Below, piece after piece: positions 6,626-8,665 of a DNA stretch of 8,665 nucleotides. This DNA is from Pasteurellaceae bacterium (lineage in GTDB: Bacteria > Pseudomonadota > Gammaproteobacteria > Enterobacterales > Pasteurellaceae): contig CAAELW010000176.1 in assembly GCA_900756875.1 (NCBI GenBank), positions 1 through 8,665 on the forward strand, in the 5' to 3' direction. The translations under genes and the position numbers were made by a program. Position 1 is the first letter of the stretch. Each line of letters opens with the position of its first letter. Under the pieces are notes generated by a model that saw only the letters and a program-made list of their open reading frames with translations, made no database searches and was not told the origin of the DNA.

Positions 6626-7819
6626 CTAACTTACAAAACTAGATACATAAGAAATTATAGTTTTTCCACTTAATATTGCCATGATTATTACTACAAACCA
6701 GCCAGCAAAAGCTAAACAAATTGGGTGTTTATAGCTACCAACAATATTGCTTCGATAAGCGGCTAATAAAATCAAGGCTAGTGCTATTGGTAAAATTAAA
6801 CCATTTAGGGTTCCCACAAAAACGAGTACAGCAGCAGGTTTCCCTACTGTGACAAGAACTGCTGTAGAAACCACAATAAACCCAATAATCCAACAGTTTC
6901 TATTTCGTTCAATTGTCGGACAAAGGCTCGTGAGGAATGATACCGATGTATAAGCGGCCCCAATAACTGATGTGATAGAAGCAGCCCAAATCACTACACC
7001 AAATAAGATTTGGCCAAAATGGCCTGCCACATATTCGAAAGGCGTTTCTGCCGGATTTTTAGGATTCAGCGGAATTCCTTTGGCGACAACACCAAGCACT
7101 GCAAGGAATAATACAACACGCATTGTAGAGGCGATTAAAATAGCCGATACAGAGCTACGACTCACTTCAGCCATCGCTTTTTCACCTTGGATCCCTGCGT
7201 CTAGTAAACGGTGAGCGCCAGCAAAGGTAATATATCCCCCTACGGTTCCTCCAACTAATGTCACAATTGCGATAGGATCAATTTGCTCTGGAATAAAGGT
7301 ACGGTATGCTGCTTCTACCACTGGCGGTTCTGTTTTAAACATGACATACAAAGTCAGTGCAATCATAATAAAACCCATTAGTTGGGCAAAGCGATCCATT
7401 AACAATCCTGCTTCTTTACGTAAAAAAATTAAAATTGCAATGATGCCACTGATCACAGCGCCTGTTTCTGGGGCGATACCAAAGATAGAATTAAGCCCTA
7501 GGCCTGCGCCCCCTACATTACCAATATTAAAAGCCAACCCTCCCATCACGATAAGCGATGCAAGAAAATAGCCCGCGCCTGGAAAAACAGCATTAGAAAT
7601 ATCCTGTGCTCGTTTTCCCGACACCACCACTATTCGCCAAATATTAAGCTGAGCACCAATATCTAACAAAATCGATAATAAAATCACAAAGCCAAAACTG
7701 GCTAATAAGGTGTTTGTAAAGGTTGCAGTTTGAGTTAAAAAACCAGGACCAATTGCTGAAGTCGCCATTAAAAATGCCGCCCCTAGCACTGCATTTCGGC
7801 GGTGATTGATTGATGCCAT
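6626..7819 (-). CDS. NRAMP-like integral membrane transporter (YcsG type) linked to 5-oxoprolinase genes
   Basis: A 397-residue inner-membrane protein with about 11 predicted transmembrane helices (roughly residues 10-32, 38-58, 82-108, 117-134, 143-161, 183-203, 222-246, 268-294, 309-325, 329-353, 366-386). The fold signature is NRAMP-like: GPGFLTQTATF in helix 1 and GGTVGGYITFAGAH in helix 6. However, the metal-binding signatures are absent. The helix 1 DPGN is replaced by TFTN (34-37), and the helix 6 MPH-type motif by FAGAH (199-203). This argues against a classical manganese/iron transporter. Related proteins occur beside pxpA in other bacteria, for example YcsG next to YcsF in Bacillus subtilis, so uptake of 5-oxoproline or a related compound is a reasonable inference but unproven. 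It lies 48 bases after pxpA with no terminator between them and has a strong ribosome binding site (GGGAGGTG, 7824-7831). Its stop is TAG. Confidence 0.85.
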   Translation of the reverse strand: MASINHRRNAVLGAAFLMATSAIGPGFLTQTATFTNTLLASFGFVILLSILLDIGAQLNIWRIVVVSGKRAQDISNAVFPGAGYFLASLIVMGGLAFNIGNVGGAGLGLNSIFGIAPETGAVISGIIAILIFLRKEAGLLMDRFAQLMGFIMIALTLYVMFKTEPPVVEAAYRTFIPEQIDPIAIVTLVGGTVGGYITFAGAHRLLDAGIQGEKAMAEVSRSSVSAILIASTMRVVLFLAVLGVVAKGIPLNPKNPAETPFEYVAGHFGQILFGVVIWAASITSVIGAAYTSVSFLTSLCPTIERNRNCWIIGFIVVSTAVLVTVGKPAAVLVFVGTLNGLILPIALALILLAAYRSNIVGSYKHPICLAFAGWFVVIIMAILSGKTIISYVSSFVS

Positions 7820-7867
7820 AAAGCACCTCCCTTGTTAAGTTGATGTTGTGTGTTGGATTTTTTCGGC

Positions 7868-8605
7868 TTATGCCGTTATTGTTATATGATTTTTTTCTAA
7901 TTCTTCCACTATGCGTGCTGCAAATTGTAGAGAATGTTGATTATCGCCATGTAAACAGATACTTTCTGCTTTTACTGGCACAAGGCTTCCATCAATGGCT
8001 TTGACTTGACCTTCTGTTACCATTTGTAACACTTGTTGAATGGCTTCCTCATCAGACTCCACCATTGCATTCGGTTGCGAACGAGGCACTAAACTTCCAT
8101 CAGGCATATAATGACGATCTGCAAACACTTCTGAAATGGTTTGCAAGCCTTCTTCTTCCGCTACGCGTAACATTAAGCTACCCGCCAATCCCATTAATTT
8201 TAAATTAGAATCAAATTGACGAATTGTTTGTGCAATTAAATGGGCTAACTTTTCATCTTTCGCAGCTTGATTGTATAAAGCGCCGTGTGGCTTAACATAA
8301 CTAATTTCCGTGCCTTCCCCATCACAAATTGCTTTTAAGGCACCAAGCTGATAGCGTAAATGTGCAACTAATTCTTGCGCGGGTAAATCCATTTGAGTAC
8401 GCCCGAAGTTTTCTCGATCTGGAAAACCTGGATGAGCACCAATGCGAACCTGATTTTCTTTCGCAAATCTGACCGCACTTTGCATTTCTTTTGCTCCACC
8501 AGCATGTAAACCACAAGCAATATTGGCGGAAGAAAGCAATTTCAATAATGCCTCATCAAAAGGAAAGCCTTCAGCAATATCAGCATTTAAATCAATTTTT
8601 TTCAT
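7868..8605 (-). CDS. pxpA: 5-oxoprolinase (ATP-hydrolysing) subunit A, LamB/YcsF family
   Basis: PxpA acts with PxpB and PxpC to cleave 5-oxoproline (pyroglutamate), a spontaneous by-product of glutamine and glutamate, to glutamate at the cost of ATP. The 245-residue length matches the family (about 244 in E. coli). Diagnostic segments are visible: [14 protein letters not shown] (5-18), [11 protein letters not shown] (27-37), [15 protein letters not shown] (55-69), [11 protein letters not shown] (104-114), [18 protein letters not shown] and CLHGDN. The start at 8605 is preferred over an in-frame ATG at 8641. It begins directly at the conserved [13 protein letters not shown] and has AGGAGA (8613-8618) 7 bases upstream, whereas the longer form adds residues not expected in the family. 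The HAGG in place of the more usual HAGD is a minor variant. A USS lies inside the gene. It is upstream of, and probably cotranscribed with, the NRAMP-like gene. Confidence 0.95.
   Translation of the reverse strand: MKKIDLNADIAEGFPFDEALLKLLSSANIACGLHAGGAKEMQSAVRFAKENQVRIGAHPGFPDRENFGRTQMDLPAQELVAHLRYQLGALKAICDGEGTEISYVKPHGALYNQAAKDEKLAHLIAQTIRQFDSNLKLMGLAGSLMLRVAEEEGLQTISEVFADRHYMPDGSLVPRSQPNAMVESDEEAIQQVLQMVTEGQVKAIDGSLVPVKAESICLHGDNQHSLQFAARIVEELEKNHITITA
8472..8480 (-). repeat. DNA uptake signal sequence inside pxpA
   Basis: ACCGCACTT on plus (AAGTGCGGT on minus) is a perfect 9-base Hin-type USS. It encodes part of MQSAVRF in pxpA and is unpaired, unlike the two intergenic dyads. Confidence 0.85.
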
Positions 8606-8665
8606 CAACAATTCTCCTAATTTGATCGAGGTATATCTCATTTTTACGACGTAATTTTGCGGCCT
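8592..8665 (-). CDS. Possible C-terminal tail of an upstream gene, perhaps pxpC or pxpB (partial)
   Basis: On the minus strand a frame runs from the window edge (8663) through 23 codons, [17 protein letters not shown]..., to a TGA at 8592-8594, overlapping the pxpA start by 14 bases. Short overlaps like this are typical inside operons, and pxpB/pxpC genes are usual neighbours of pxpA. The pxpA ribosome binding site would then lie inside this gene. The tail is too short to identify, and another open frame also crosses the region, so this is an inference from context. Confidence 0.35.
   Translation of the reverse strand, partial: AAKLRRKNEIYLDQIRRIVDEKN

Noticed and set aside
7864..7875. CGGC-TTAT-GCCG hairpin at the pxpA stop as a terminator
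   Set aside because: The stem is only 4 bp and, on the minus strand, is followed by A's rather than T's, so pxpA and the transporter gene are probably cotranscribed.
7868..8641. Longer pxpA starting at ATG 8641
   Set aside because: The extra 12 residues are not expected in the family, and the ATG at 8605 has a well-placed AGGAGA and starts at the conserved N-terminus.

Overview
The window comes from a Pasteurellaceae genome of the Haemophilus type. The 9-base DNA uptake signal AAGTGCGGT (Hin-type USS) or its complement occurs five times in 8.7 kb, twice as inverted pairs acting as terminators. All recognisable proteins are of gammaproteobacterial or Haemophilus type. H. parainfluenzae, H. 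influenzae or a close relative fits; the species cannot be fixed from this sequence alone.

Layout. (1) Bases 1-3431, plus strand: the class Ia ribonucleotide reductase operon, with the 3' five-sixths of nrdA, an unrecognised AT-rich 99-codon gene, nrdB, and a hairpin terminator derived from a USS pair. The small gene sits between two subunit genes that are usually adjacent, and it differs from them in base composition and codon use. (2) Bases 3432-5197, plus strand: a promoter and lysS (lysyl-tRNA synthetase), then a strong terminator. The lysS frame is broken by a single in-frame TAA at 4136-4138, where homologues have a conserved Gln, so it appears as two pieces of 164 and about 333 codons in one frame. 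(3) Bases 5198-6625: a USS dyad, a minus-strand terminator, and a minus-strand gene for a short, core-type cobalamin-independent methionine synthase-like protein. Its upstream region holds a perfect MetJ box (AGACGTCT). (4) Bases 6571-8665, minus strand: a USS-dyad terminator, an NRAMP-like membrane transporter, pxpA (5-oxoprolinase subunit A), and probably the tail of another pxp gene running off the right edge.

How the genes work together. NrdA and NrdB form one enzyme that makes deoxynucleotides. LysS charges tRNA-Lys and would normally be essential, so the stop codon is either an assembly or sequencing error or a biologically striking event. The MetE-like protein belongs to methionine/methyl metabolism and appears to be controlled by MetJ. 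PxpA hydrolyses 5-oxoproline to glutamate together with PxpB and PxpC. The transporter encoded just downstream lacks the usual NRAMP metal-binding signatures and may carry a substrate related to that pathway.

The two observations most worth a second look are the ochre codon inside lysS and the foreign-looking gene inside the nrdAB operon.
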